Assembly: GCF_027887165.1 (NCBI RefSeq)
Contig: NC_077232.1
Coordinates: 7,463,391-7,527,390 of the forward strand
DNA: 64,000 bases
DNA from: Monodelphis domestica
Lineage: Eukaryota > Chordata > Mammalia > Didelphimorphia > Didelphidae
Direction of reading: 5' to 3'
The position numbers were made by a program, and so were the translations under genes. The stretch's first letter is position 1. The number at the start of each line of letters is the position of its first letter. Positions 25,070 to 34,268 of this stretch are shown piece after piece. Below the pieces are notes generated by a model. It was not told the origin of the DNA and ran no database searches. It saw only the letters and a list, made by a program, of their open reading frames with translations.

Positions 25070-27439
25070 ATGAGGGGGCTGAGGGTACGGGGCCACGCGC
25101 TGGTTGCCACCGTGGTAACAAGGCCACTCTGGGTGAACGAGCAGCAATCGGCCAAGGCCTCGAAGGCCAAACCGCTGCTGCGAAGACGGGTCCAGAGGAC
25201 CAGGACCAGCTCCCCGCCTTACGGCCCACGCCGGATCCCGCCCCACTGCCTCCGGCGCCGGCCCTCCTTGCAAGTGAAGGGCGACCATCTGTTGCCCAAG
25301 AAGAAGGGCCGGCTTAGGTCAAAGGCACGGAAGTCTGTAGCGATCAGCTCTGGGACTCAGTCTCCAGCTAGACACTCCGCTTCTCAGAATCAGGCCCCCA
25401 AGGTGCGGAAATGCGTGGAGTTGCAGCGTGTGAAGGTGTGGTACAGCTGGGAGCCCCTGGTAGTGCGGGGCATTGGTCTGCTCAAGACCCGTGGAGAATC
25501 CTCGGGCCGACAAGCTGGTCCACCGCCCCCACCGCCCTCGCCCGTGCCTCCTGAAGAACCCTCTGCGGCCCCCGCAGGACAGGAGCCCGACACGGGGGGC
25601 AAACAGCCACCAGAAGTCGAGGAACCAACAACACAGGAAGCAGGGGCTAACCGGACAAAAGGGAAGCGGCCTTCGGAGGGAAGGGCTGCTCGGACAAAAG
25701 GGAAGCGGCTTTCAGAGAAAGAAGCTGCTGGGGCAGAAGAGAAGCAGCCTCTGGAGACTGAGGCTGCTGGGGCAGAAGAGAAGCAGCCTCTGGAGATTGA
25801 GGCTGCTGGGGCAGAAGAGAAGCAGCCTCTGGAGACTGAGGCTTCCCAGGCTGAAGAGGAGCAGCCTCTGGAGACTGAGGCTTTCCTGACTGAAGAGGAG
25901 CAGCCTCTGGAGACTGAGGCTTTCCTGACTGAAGAGGAGCAGCCTCTGGAGACTGAGGCTTTCCTGACTGAAGAGGAGCAGCCTCTGGAGACTGAGGCTT
26001 CCCAGACTGAAGAGGAGCAGCCTCTGGAGACTGAGGCTTCCCAGGCTGAAGAGGAGCAGCCTCTGGAGACTGAGACTTCCCAGGCTAAAGAGGAGCAGCC
26101 TCTGGAGACTGAGGCTTCCCAGACTGAAGAGGAACAGCCCCTGGAGACTGAGGTTTCCCAGGCTGAAGAGCAGCTTTCAGAGACTGGGCCTGAAGAAAAG
26201 CAGCTTTTGGAGGTTGGGGCAGAAGAAAGGAGGCCTTCGGAGGCAGGAGTGGAAGAAAAGCGACCTTCGGTGGCCAGGGTAGAAGAAAAGAGGCCTTCAT
26301 CGGCCTCGGCTGAAGAAAAGCGGCCTTCGGTGTCCAGGGTGGGAGAAAAGCGACTTTCTGTGGCCTCCACTAAAGAAAAGCGGCTCTCAGTGGCCTCCAC
26401 TAAAGAAAAGCGGCTCTCAGTGGCCTCCACTAAAGAAAAGCGGCTCTCAGTGGCCTCCACTAAAGAAAAGCGGCTCTCAGTGGCCAGGGCAGAAGAAAAG
26501 CGGCCTTCGGTGGCATCAGCTGAAGAAAAACGGCCTTCGGTGGCCTTGACTGAAGAAAAGCGGCCTTCGGTGACCTCGGCTGAAGAAAAGCGGCCTTCGG
26601 TGGCCTCAGTTGCAGAAAAGCGGCCTTCGGTGGCCTCGGCTGAAGAAAAGCGGCCTTCGGTGGCCTCGGTTGCAGAAAAGCGGCCTTCGGTGGCCTCGGT
26701 TGCAGAAAAGCGGCCTTCGGTGGCCTCGGCTGAGGAAAAGCGGCCTTCGGTGGCCTCGGTTGCAGAAAAGCGGCCTTCGGTGACCTCGGCTGAAGAAAAG
26801 CGGCCTTCGGTGGCCTCGGTTGCAGAAAAGCGGCCTTCGGTGGCCTCGGCTGAGGAAAAGCGGCCTTCGGTGGCCTCGGTTGCAGAAAAGCGGCCTTCGG
26901 TGGCCTCGGCTGAGGAAAAGCGGCCTTCGGTGGCCTCGGTTGCAGAAAAGCGGCCTTCGGTGGCCTCGGCTGAGGAAAAGCGGCCTTCGGTGGCCTCGGC
27001 TGAAGAAAAGCGGCCTTCGGTGGCCTCGGCTGCAGAAAAGCGGCCTTCGGTGGCCTCGGCTGAAGAAAAGCAGCCTTTGGAGGCTGGGATAGAAGGCGAG
27101 CAGTCTCAGGACCAAGGCCAGGGCCTATTGCCCCCAAGTTCCAAGGCCTCCAGTCAGAAGGAAGAAGACATTGAGGCTCCAAGGGAGAATGAGATGACCA
27201 GGGAAGTGGCTGAGGAAAGAGGATCAGAACCAGGTGAATCATTTTCCGCTGAGGAAGGTAACCCCTTGCAAAGGCCACAATCCCTGGACAAAGGCTCTGT
27301 GGACCCCACAGCCACCACCTCTGACCATAGGGAGGAAGTGAGCCAGAAACTGTTAGAGGAAGAAAGCCCACATGACCAGATAGAAGAGAAGCAGCCTGAT
27401 CAAGGGTCCAATGAAGAGAAAGAAGCCCCCGCAGGGTGA
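25070..27439 (+). CDS. Unrecognised repeat-rich protein, 789 codons
   Basis: I do not recognise this protein. From the first in-frame ATG (25070, G at -3) the frame is open for 789 codons to TGA 27437-27439. Layout: residues 1-221, basic and arginine/lysine-rich with a distinctive VELQRVKVWYSWEPLVV segment and a proline run; 222-364, eleven 13-residue repeats (AEEKQPLETEAAG type); a 10-residue bridge; 375-674, thirty 10-residue repeats (EEKRPSVASA type); 675-789, an acidic Glu/Ser/Gln tail. No signal peptide or membrane segment is seen; it would be highly charged and probably disordered. It is head to head with SNX32. Support for coding: long open non-repeat flanks (about 660 and 350 bp) and CpG-rich upstream DNA. 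Against: the repeats keep other frames open too, and no homologue comes to mind. The stop overlaps a donor consensus, so a spliced tail is possible. Confidence 0.55.
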   Translation: MRGLRVRGHALVATVVTRPLWVNEQQSAKASKAKPLLRRRVQRTRTSSPPYGPRRIPPHCLRRRPSLQVKGDHLLPKKKGRLRSKARKSVAISSGTQSPARHSASQNQAPKVRKCVELQRVKVWYSWEPLVVRGIGLLKTRGESSGRQAGPPPPPPSPVPPEEPSAAPAGQEPDTGGKQPPEVEEPTTQEAGANRTKGKRPSEGRAARTKGKRLSEKEAAGAEEKQPLETEAAGAEEKQPLEIEAAGAEEKQPLETEASQAEEEQPLETEAFLTEEEQPLETEAFLTEEEQPLETEAFLTEEEQPLETEASQTEEEQPLETEASQAEEEQPLETETSQAKEEQPLETEASQTEEEQPLETEVSQAEEQLSETGPEEKQLLEVGAEERRPSEAGVEEKRPSVARVEEKRPSSASAEEKRPSVSRVGEKRLSVASTKEKRLSVASTKEKRLSVASTKEKRLSVASTKEKRLSVARAEEKRPSVASAEEKRPSVALTEEKRPSVTSAEEKRPSVASVAEKRPSVASAEEKRPSVASVAEKRPSVASVAEKRPSVASAEEKRPSVASVAEKRPSVTSAEEKRPSVASVAEKRPSVASAEEKRPSVASVAEKRPSVASAEEKRPSVASVAEKRPSVASAEEKRPSVASAEEKRPSVASAAEKRPSVASAEEKQPLEAGIEGEQSQDQGQGLLPPSSKASSQKEEDIEAPRENEMTREVAEERGSEPGESFSAEEGNPLQRPQSLDKGSVDPTATTSDHREEVSQKLLEEESPHDQIEEKQPDQGSNEEKEAPAG
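25733..26161 (+). repeat. 39-bp coding minisatellite, 11 units
   Basis: Eleven in-frame 39-bp units encoding variants of A-E-E-[KE]-Q-P-L-E-T-E-A-x-x. Last two residues change by block: AG, then FL (three units), then SQ. The next 30 bp (26162-26191) is a shortened bridge unit. Confidence 0.93.
26192..27091 (+). repeat. 30-bp coding minisatellite, 30 units
   Basis: Exactly 30 in-frame 30-bp units. Units 2-29 encode [KR]-R-[PL]-S. Units 6-10 are a KEKRLSVAST block of near-identical copies; units 14-29 largely alternate EEKRPSVASV with AEKRPSVASA, a 60-bp higher-order repeat. There are no unique spacers, so this is not a CRISPR-like array. Confidence 0.95.
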
Positions 27440-28526
27440 GGATGTGGGAGGACAGATGAAGAAGGAGCCTGATGGAGGATAGAAGAGAAAAGAAAGAGAA
27501 GAGAGAGTCAGCAAATGAAGCAGTCAGTGGGATGAAGGAAAGCACTGGCCCATTAGGGGTGAGAGGAACCTAGGGGGAAGAGATGGACTTGTTTGGGGCT
27601 TTGCAAGGGGGAAAGATTTAAGTCTGGGGGTCTGGGGCTCATTCCCAGAGAGGATACAAAAAAGATGAGACAGCAGTTCTGATCCATAGTGGGGCTACAC
27701 CAAGACAGAAGGGAGAAGATGCCCTCTGCCAGGACTTGCCAGGGGAAGGAAGAATGAGGGCCGGGAGTAGGGCTGGAGAAGGCAACTAAATCCTTGATGA
27801 GAATTATAGACAAGCAGAGAATGGAGAATGAAAAGCCTTGACAAAGATGCCAGTCCAATATGCCCAGAGTGGATGGGAATCTAAGCATGCTTTAGTGAGA
27901 AAGACTTGAAGACATGAACAGTGAAGATTAGGAAGAAGGAGGAAAAAGGTAGAGGAACGAATTCTGATGCCTTCTCTTTCCATCTCCCCTGGGTCACACT
28001 TCCTGGGGGCTCCTCCCCAACATGGCCAGTGAACTTATTGCTTATATAAGTCTCTAGCCAGGCCCAGAAGTGGGGGGGGAGAGGAGGGAATTGGGGCCCC
28101 AAACAGATTTTCTCCCAGTCTTTCATTTTCTGCACCCTTCTCTCTTCCAACAAGCTCACAAAAAAAGTTATTTCTGTGACCTTTGGCAAAAAGATGGTTT
28201 TTCCTGGTGCCTTTTTGCCTTTCCTATCAAACCCAAACTGCTGGCACTCAAACCTTCCCCTTCCTACTAAGTGTCCCTGCCACCCACTGTTACTTCACTC
28301 CAGCCAAATGAACTTTCCGTGGTCCCTTCTGGACCCTATTTTTGTGCCTGCCATTCCCCATCCTCATCTTTCTGGGTGGCCCAGGTCTTCTCCCTCTCCA
28401 GTCCTGGGCTACAGGGAGGTGGACATCCCCACTCACCCAGGAGAAGAAAGCTCACTGAACAAGTCTTTAGGTAGCAAGAGTCTGAAACCGCACATGCCCA
28501 AGTGAACCTTTGCCTCATTTCCACAG
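27440..28526 (+). other. Downstream of repeat gene, nothing recognised
   Basis: AG-rich then mixed sequence without recognised repeat or conserved exon. It could be 3' UTR or an intron of the repeat gene; no AATAAA was noticed in it. Confidence 0.4.
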
Positions 28527-28659
28527 ATCGCTCCCTCGCCGGGTCATTGGACCCAGGATGTTGACCACGTAGCCAAGCCTCAGCCTTCGGCCTCTTCACC
28601 ACTGTCACAGCAAGAAAGGCCACCCAAGGGCCAAGGAGCCTCCAGCCACCTTTCCAAGC
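28527..28659 (+). other. Candidate downstream exon of the repeat gene
   Basis: Preceded by a good acceptor (TTTGCCTCATTTCCACAG) and followed by a near-perfect donor (GTAAGT after CCGA). Joined to a donor at 27435 (GTGAGG) the frame would run 15 more codons to TAG 28570-28572. In another phase the segment is open throughout. Purely inferred; it may be part of a noncoding transcript. Confidence 0.3.
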
Positions 28660-28864
28660 CGAGTAAGTGCCATGTATTCAGCCTCGGTGCTGCCCCCTGC
28701 AGGAATTGCCTGGGCCTGACTATGGGGTGTGTGATAAAGAGTGGCTTGGCTTGTCCTTGTCATTGTCTGAAATGGAAACTACCCGGTTTTGCCTTTTGTG
28801 GACTTTTTCCTAGTTTAAAAGCATTTATTCTGCCCCTCCCAAAACTCATTCAAATATATGATTC

Positions 28865-29010
28865 AGAACACAGTGGTGCCATAGAATGTCCTGGAAAGAG
28901 AGCCGAGGATTTGGAGAGGAGAGCCCAGCACTGCTACTTAGGAGATATGTGGCCTCGGGCAAGCAGTCACTTCTGGTGTCTGGCCTCAGTGTCCTCCTTT
29001 GTGTCTGACG
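28865..29010 (+). mobile_element. MIR-type SINE
   Basis: Order CAGTGGTGCCATAGAA, CTGGAAAGAGAGCCGAGGAT, TGTGGCCTCGGGCAAGCA, CTCAGTGTCCTCCTTTGTG matches a diverged MIR. The following 29010-29340 holds nothing recognised. Confidence 0.6.
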
Positions 29011-29349
29011 TCAGGGCATTGGGCCCAAAGCTCTGCAAGCTGTTGTCTAGCTTTCCTTCTCTCTCTCGGGTCCTCATGTCGTGACTCTTGGGTGGACGGC
29101 CCTTCCTGAGGGGGCCCCTTTAGCAGCGGGCTTCTGTGTCTTTGCTGAGTCTTGGCCCTCTTGGGCAGCCCGGCCAGAGGCCTGGAGACTTCTTCCTTCT
29201 CAGAGTCGGGGCTAGAAATACACAAAATCCAACCCCCAGGATTCTACAGTGAGTGAAATGGAAGAAGCCAAGGGCCTGGGGCTCCCCACACAGGGTTCCC
29301 AGGGATCTTAGGCACCCGAGCTTTGGCAGCCTCAGTTATTCCCAGATGG

Positions 29350-29515
29350 AATGTGACAGGCATCTAAGCATGGGAGAGAACACTGGCTTTGATTCAAAAG
29401 ACCTGGATTCAAATCCTCCTTCTTATATCCCACCACATATCTGGGGGACCTTGGGCAAGGTATTTTTCTCTTGGAGCCTGTTTAGTCTTCTGTAAAATGA
29501 GGGCTTTGGGGGTCT
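29350..29515 (+). mobile_element. MIR-type SINE
   Basis: AACACTGGCTTTGATTC, GACCTGGATTCAAATCCTCC, GACCTTGGGCAAGGTA and TCTTCTGTAAAATGAGGG are in MIR order. Confidence 0.75.
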
Positions 29516-29518
29516 TAG

Positions 29519-29815
29519 ATAGGTCTTGGGTTCAAATCTGGTCTTAGACACTTCCTAGCTATGTGACTCTGGGATAGTCACTTAACTCGCATTGTCTAGC
29601 CCAGTGAAGGGAGGAAGTGCTTGCTTTAGGTGGCTGGCCAGAGGGGCAGGGCATGCAAAAAATGCCCTTGGGTGTTGGGAAGAGGGAGAACAGAACAGAT
29701 CCCTGAATGCCGGTTGGGCATGCGTGCCAATACTTCACCAATGCAGGCCTAGCCCGTACTACTCTTCTAACTTAGAACTGATACTAAGTATTGACTCTAA
29801 GTACTAAATATCCAC
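29519..29815 (+). mobile_element. Marsupial SINE split by a 146-bp insert
   Basis: Left part GGGTTCAAATCTGGTCTTAG to CTAGCCC (29602). Right part resumes at CTAGCCC (29749-29755) with GTACTACTCTTCTAACTTAG. The intervening 29603-29748 is unique-looking sequence bounded by a 7-bp direct repeat. Confidence 0.7.
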
Positions 29816-30039
29816 TCCGAGACCAAAGGTAAGAGATGAAATGTGGGCATTGGGCTCCACGGCCTCTAAAAGCCACTTGCAGCCCTGAATCTGATTCTAA
29901 TAATGATACCCAGTTTTAGCTGATTCCTTGGGTTCTGTGCAATATGATTTGCCTCACATTTGCCATCACATTAAATAAACACTGGGTTGGTGCTAGCAAT
30001 TGGGGAATGTGAGTTTCCTAGAATTGATAAGCAAGAAAA

Positions 30040-30205
30040 GGTGGCCCAGAGTTAGAAGCCTTGGGTTTGGGTCCTTGCGTCCTTGGGTCCTTGGGTCCTT
30101 TAGCCATATGACCATAAGCAAGTCATTTCTCGTCCTCTTGGCCTCAGTTTCTTCCTCTGTAAAATGAGAGGGTTGGACTACATGGCTTCTCTGACATTAT
30201 GTAAC
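30040..30205 (+). mobile_element. MIR-type SINE with GTCCTTGG expansion
   Basis: MIR core CATAAGCAAGTCATTTC, CTCAGTTTCTTCCTCTGTAA and ATGAGAGGGTTGGACTACAT. Its middle carries a small (GGGTCCTT)n expansion at about 30066-30100. 29830-30040 has nothing firmly recognised. Confidence 0.65.
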
Positions 30206-30495
30206 CCTGGAGCCAAGTATGTCTTTGCTCACCCAAATGCAGCTTTGCTTTGGAGCCCAAGAGCTGGCCACAGTCCATCTGACCAGATCCTTTAACTGTG
30301 GACTAAAGGAGCCAAGTTGTGGCCACTTTCCCATTGGAACTGAAGTAACTCAAACCATTTGGATAACTGGGAAATAAAGAACTTGTCTCAGATGTCCAAT
30401 AAGAGAAGACTCATTCTCTGGGGGAAAGCTGGGGCTCCCCTTATAAGCTTGGCTGAAACTCAGGCTTGTATCCTGAGAACATGCATTTCCTTTCT

Positions 30496-30692
30496 TTTTT
30501 TAAACTCATACTTTCCATCTTAGACTCAATCCTGGGTATTGGTTCCAAGGCTGAAAAGAGGTAAGGATTAAGTAACTTGGGTTAAGTGACTTGCCCAAGG
30601 TCACCCAGTAAGAAAGTGTCTGAGGTCAGATTTGAACCCAGGACCTCCCATCTCCGGGAGTGGCTCTATCCACTGAGCCACCTCGCTGCCCT
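30496..30692 (-). mobile_element. Marsupial SINE, antisense, near full length
   Basis: Starts with the T-rich tail and TCCATCTTAGACTCAATCC, then GGTTCCAAGGCTGAAAAGAG, TTGCCCAAGGTCACCCAGT, and ends TATCCACTGAGCCACCTCGC. Confidence 0.85.
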
Positions 30693-30779
30693 CAACCCAT
30701 TTTCTTTTGCTAATGGTTTGGAGGTGTGGGCCTCACAGCTTTGGCCTCAGTGAATTGACCGCGTGCCCTCAAGGCTTCC

Positions 30780-30915
30780 AAACTGATCTTTTATTTGTCC
30801 CTCAATAGTTGGGCGACCTCCGGGAGGTTAGCTCTCTCCAGGCCTTGGTTTCTTCCTCTGCACAAGGAGAGGATGGGTCTAGTGTCCTCGAGTGCCTCTG
30901 CCCTAATGTTTAGTC
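30780..30915 (+). mobile_element. MIR-type SINE relic
   Basis: TTGGGCGACCTCCGGGAGGT, TTGGTTTCTTCCTCTGCAC and AGGAGAGGATGGGTCTAGTG follow the MIR order. 30692-30780 is unremarkable. Confidence 0.5.
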
Positions 30916-31014
30916 TTGGTTAGAAATCATTTGTATTTGCATTTCGGGATGTTCAGTGACTCAAAAGCCCTGGGATCAAGGAGTCGAGCAAAAACAAAAC
31001 AAGGCCCAAAGCAG

Positions 31015-31357
31015 GACCTGAGTCATTCCAGGGTCTTCGTGACCCCATTTGGGGTTTTCTCTCTGTTAAAATAATGTTTTTCAATTCCATGGAGAACCAG
31101 TTTTTGACAGTTGCAGTGTTAGGTTCAGATTCTCCCCTTCCCTTCCTGCCCTGGCATAGGTTGTGTCAGAGTATGTCCATATTCCATTTGGGGTTTTCTT
31201 GGCAAAGATACTGGAGGAATTGGCCATTTTCTAGATGAAGAAACTGAGGTAAACAGGGTGAAGTGACTTGTCCAGGATCACCCAGCTAGTAAGCCCCTGA
31301 AGCTGGATTAGAACTCAGGTCTTCTTCCCCCGAGGCCCAGTGCTCTGTCCACCTCCA
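31015..31357 (-). mobile_element. Marsupial SINE (second family), antisense, split by an L1 fragment
   Basis: Left part contains GGGTCTTCGTGACCCCATTT; the right part GGCAAAGATACTGGAGGAAT, GAAACTGAGGTAAACAGGG and GTGACTTGTCCAGGATCACC. The insert 31061-31183 is flanked by a perfect 16-bp duplication (31045-31060 and 31184-31199). Confidence 0.85.
31061..31183 (-). mobile_element. Short L1 3'-end insertion inside a SINE
   Basis: Resembles the reversed L1 3' tail (TTTTTCAATTCCATGGAGAA, AGATTCTCCCCTTCCC). The 16-bp target-site duplication shows target-primed insertion of a heavily 5'-truncated copy. Confidence 0.7.
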
Positions 31358-31409
31358 GGGAAGTTGAGGATTCAGTTTAGAAGTGGCTCTTATGCAGTTT
31401 CTAGCACCT

Positions 31410-31515
31410 TTTAAAAAACATTTTATTTAATTAATTAATTTAGGTGAGTTTCCCATGGTGCCGTGGTTTGTGTTCTTTCCCTCCCCCCCTCCCATCCCCT
31501 CCCGTAGCCAACGAG
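31410..31515 (-). mobile_element. L1 3'-end fragment, antisense
   Basis: TTTAATTAATTAATTTAGG, GTGTTCTTTCCCTCCC and CGAGCAATTCTGCTGC correspond to the reversed 3' end of the marsupial L1 also seen at 41705. Confidence 0.65.
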
Positions 31516-31724
31516 CAATTCTGCTGCCTCTGGCCTGGGCTCCCTCCAGTCCTAGCAGCCCCGTCCTCCTGTGGCTTTTCCTCCAGCTGCCCGGTTGCCT
31601 GGCTCCTCCCAGCTCAGCCACAGCCACTGTGGCCGTGAGGAGGGTGGATGGGAATTGGGAGAGAGAAGAGGACCATCTTTCCTGTGCTTTCTTGGATGTT
31701 CTAAAGGTATTTACATGCATTCAA

Positions 31725-31915
31725 GGAGGCAGCTAAATGGCTCAGTGGATGGAGAGCCAGGCCTAGAGAAGGGAGGTCCTGGGTTCCAATCTGGCCTCGG
31801 ACACTTCCTGGCTGTGTGACCCTGGGCAAGTCACCTGACCCCCATCGCCTGGCTCTTACCACTCTTCTGCCTTGGAGCCCACACACAGTACTGATCCCAA
31901 GACAAGGGAAGGGCT
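31725..31915 (+). mobile_element. Marsupial SINE, sense, near full length
   Basis: AGGCAGCTAAATGGCTCAGT, GGGAGGTCCTGGGTTCCAAT, TGTGACCCTGGGCAAGTCAC and CCACTCTTCTGCCTTGGAGC are all present. Confidence 0.9.
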
Positions 31916-31979
31916 TTGCAAAAAATGCTGTTCAAATTAGACAACTCGCAGCTCCTTGTCTGTTTTTAATTCACTTTTA

Positions 31980-32180
31980 TAGGGGCTGTTAAGTGGCACA
32001 GAGGATAGAGTGCTGGCCCTCGAGTCAAGAGGCCCTGGGTTCAAATTCTGCCTGAGATACATACTAGCTGGGTGACCCTGGGCAAATCACGGAGCCCTGC
32101 TTGCCTCCGTTTCCTCACACGTAAGATAAACTGGAGAAGGAGATGGCAAACCACTCCAGACTCTGTCAAGAAAGCACCAG
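31980..32180 (+). mobile_element. Marsupial SINE (second family), sense
   Basis: AGGGGCTGTTAAGTGGCACA, GGTGACCCTGGGCAAATCAC and the diagnostic CTGGAGAAGGAGATGGCAAA. Confidence 0.85.
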
Positions 32181-32780
32181 ATGAGATCCGAGTCAGGCTC
32201 CGCAAGGAAGAGCAGGAAAGGTTTCCCGGACCAGCAGACTGCGCTTATCTGCCAACAGAGAAAGGAAAGCCACCTGGAGGGCTTGGGTTGAGGCGGAATT
32301 TGGGGGAGGCAAGAAGCACCTTTTGGCCAAGCTCTTACTCGGTGGGCTGTCCGGTTCCCAGAGGGGGGCTTTGCTGTACCTTGGATGGAGCCAGCCATGC
32401 GGGAGGGCCCGGGCAGGGAGAGGGTGAAGGCCAAGCCTACCCTGGGATGCTGAGCACGCCGACAACAGTCCCCAAGCCAGCTGTGGTTCCTGGTGAGTGG
32501 TTGTCGGAAGCCCGATCCCTTTAACTCTGCCTCCCGAAGAACCCAGATCCTGGGGACAAGGAGACGCCGTCCAGCACACCCGTCCCGCCTTGCCCGCCAC
32601 CCCCACCTCGTGAATCCAGTCCCTCTCCGGTCGCAGGCGCAGGCCTGCGCTTGGTAGACACGACCTACCTACCGCACTTGGTAGACACGACCCTACTGGA
32701 GAGTGGGTCACGTTTCCCTCTAATCCTCCTCATCGCACATGGGCCCAGGCAGGGGTTCTGAGCAGGATGGGCTCGGCCAC
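32181..32780. other. Intergenic, nothing recognised
   Basis: Moderately GC-rich sequence; a 15-bp direct repeat CTTGGTAGACACGAC occurs near 32649 and 32676. No gene or repeat family recognised. Confidence 0.4.
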
Positions 32781-32781
32781 T

Positions 32782-32975
32782 GGGGATAGCTAGGTGGCTT
32801 CATGGATCAAAAGCCAGACCTGGTCTTGGAAGGTTCCGAGTTCAAATTTGACCTCAGACACTTCCTGGCTGGGATGCCCTGGGCAAGGTCCTAAATTCCC
32901 TTCCCTTACAGCTCTTCTGCTTGGAACCCATGCGCAGGACGGATTCTAAGTCGAAGGCAGGGGCTTTCAAAACAG
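32782..32975 (+). mobile_element. Marsupial SINE, sense, diverged
   Basis: GGATAGCTAGGTGGCTTCAT, GAGTTCAAATTTGACCTCAG, CTTCCTGGCTGGGATGCCC and GGATTCTAAGTCGAAGGC. Confidence 0.75.
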
Positions 32976-33164
32976 ACAGATAAATCCATAAGAGACTCAG
33001 CCACTCACCGAGGTCAGACTTTGGCCTCTAAGTCATTTAGCCTCTTCTCTAAAACGAGACTATAGAACAGGACGACCTTTAACCATGGCAGTAATTACCT
33101 TCATGTCCCACTCTTATAAAGTCCCTTCGTGGGACATAAAGGAAGTTGTTACAAGCCCAACTTT

Positions 33165-33345
33165 TACTTATTTATCCCCTTACCTTCTGTCTTAGTATCA
33201 GTTCTAGGACAGAAGACTGTCCAAGTCTAGGCAATTGGGTTTAAGTGACTTGTCCAGGGTCTCACAGCTAGGAAATGTCTGAGGCCAGATTTGAACCCAG
33301 GTTCTCTTGACCCAGGCCTGGTGCTCTATCCACTGTGCTTCTCAA
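33165..33345 (-). mobile_element. Marsupial SINE, antisense
   Basis: CCTTACCTTCTGTCTTAGTA, AAGTGACTTGTCCAGGGTCT, CCAGATTTGAACCCAGGTT and CTCTATCCACTGTGC. The stretch 33345-33730 that follows has nothing recognised. Confidence 0.85.
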
Positions 33346-33730
33346 AAGGATGTGGAGGGTGCAGCCCCACCTTCGAATCTTGGCTCCGGCCCTTTCTGGG
33401 GGCTCCCTGACACTCATTTCCTCCTGCTGACTCCAGAGTCTCTGCTGGGTTTCAGGCTGTGGAAGAGTGTAAACCTTTGACGGCATATCCGTTCAGATCT
33501 ACCCACAAGAAATAGTTTTGGCTCCCTCCACGGAGGCCGGCCTCCCTGACTCCCCTGAAACTCAGGGGTGTTGGTGGGAGGAAGATGGCTTCAGATCCTG
33601 GAATGGAGATGGGAACCCTCAGAGGGTGGCGGGGGGGAGGTGGAGGCTTCTTTGTATTTTCGAAAACATGTATGAATCAATGTATACCTATATTTTGGAA
33701 TATGGCTTCTACATTTGTATATTTATTTAG

Positions 33731-33965
33731 AGGCAGCTAGGCGGCCCAGTGGTTAGTGCCGGGCCTGGAGTAAGGTAGACTCCTCTTCCTGAATTCAGAT
33801 CTGGCCTCCGAAACAATACTAAGCTCTGGGACCTGGGGCAAGTCACTTTACTCTGCCTCAGTTTCCCCATCTGGAGAAGGAAATGGCAAATCAATCCAGG
33901 ATCTTTGTCAGGAAAACCCAGCTGAAGTCAGGAAGAGTTGGAGGCAACTGAAAATGCCTGAACAT
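33731..33965 (+). mobile_element. Marsupial SINE (second family), sense
   Basis: AGGCAGCTAGGCGGCCCAGT, CTCAGTTTCCCCATCTGGAG, AAGGAAATGGCAAATCAATC and TCAGGAAGAGTTGGAGGCAA, near full length. Confidence 0.85.
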
Positions 33966-34094
33966 ATATTTGTAAGACGTAATTATGTGTTAAATGTAAG
34001 TATATATTCAAGCCAATGTTTTCACATTACCTAATTTCCCCCATATTCCTTATATTGTTATCCCTTATAACGAGGGATTTTTTCTAATAAAAAA

Positions 34095-34268
34095 AATTTT
34101 TTTTAAACCTGTACCTTCCCTCGTGGAGTCAATACTGTGTATCGGTTCCAAGGCAGAAGAGTGGTCAGGGCTAGGCACAGCGAGGACAGGTCTGGGGTCA
34201 GATTTGAACCCAGGACCTCCCATCTCTGGGCCTGGTCCTTCATCCACTGAGCTACCCAGCTGCCCCCC
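34095..34268 (-). mobile_element. Marsupial SINE, antisense
   Basis: AGTCAATACTGTGTATCGG, AAGGCAGAAGAGTGGTCAGG, AGATTTGAACCCAGGACC and CACTGAGCTACCCAGCTGCC. Confidence 0.85.

Noticed and set aside
26192-27091. Regular 30-bp repeats as a CRISPR-like array
   Set aside because: There are no unique spacers, the units are contiguous codons, and the genome is vertebrate.
25390-27545. Two antisense open frames of about 360 codons under the repeat gene
   Set aside because: Unit lengths divisible by three keep the opposite strand open too. They have no promoter context and their products are shadows of the repeats.
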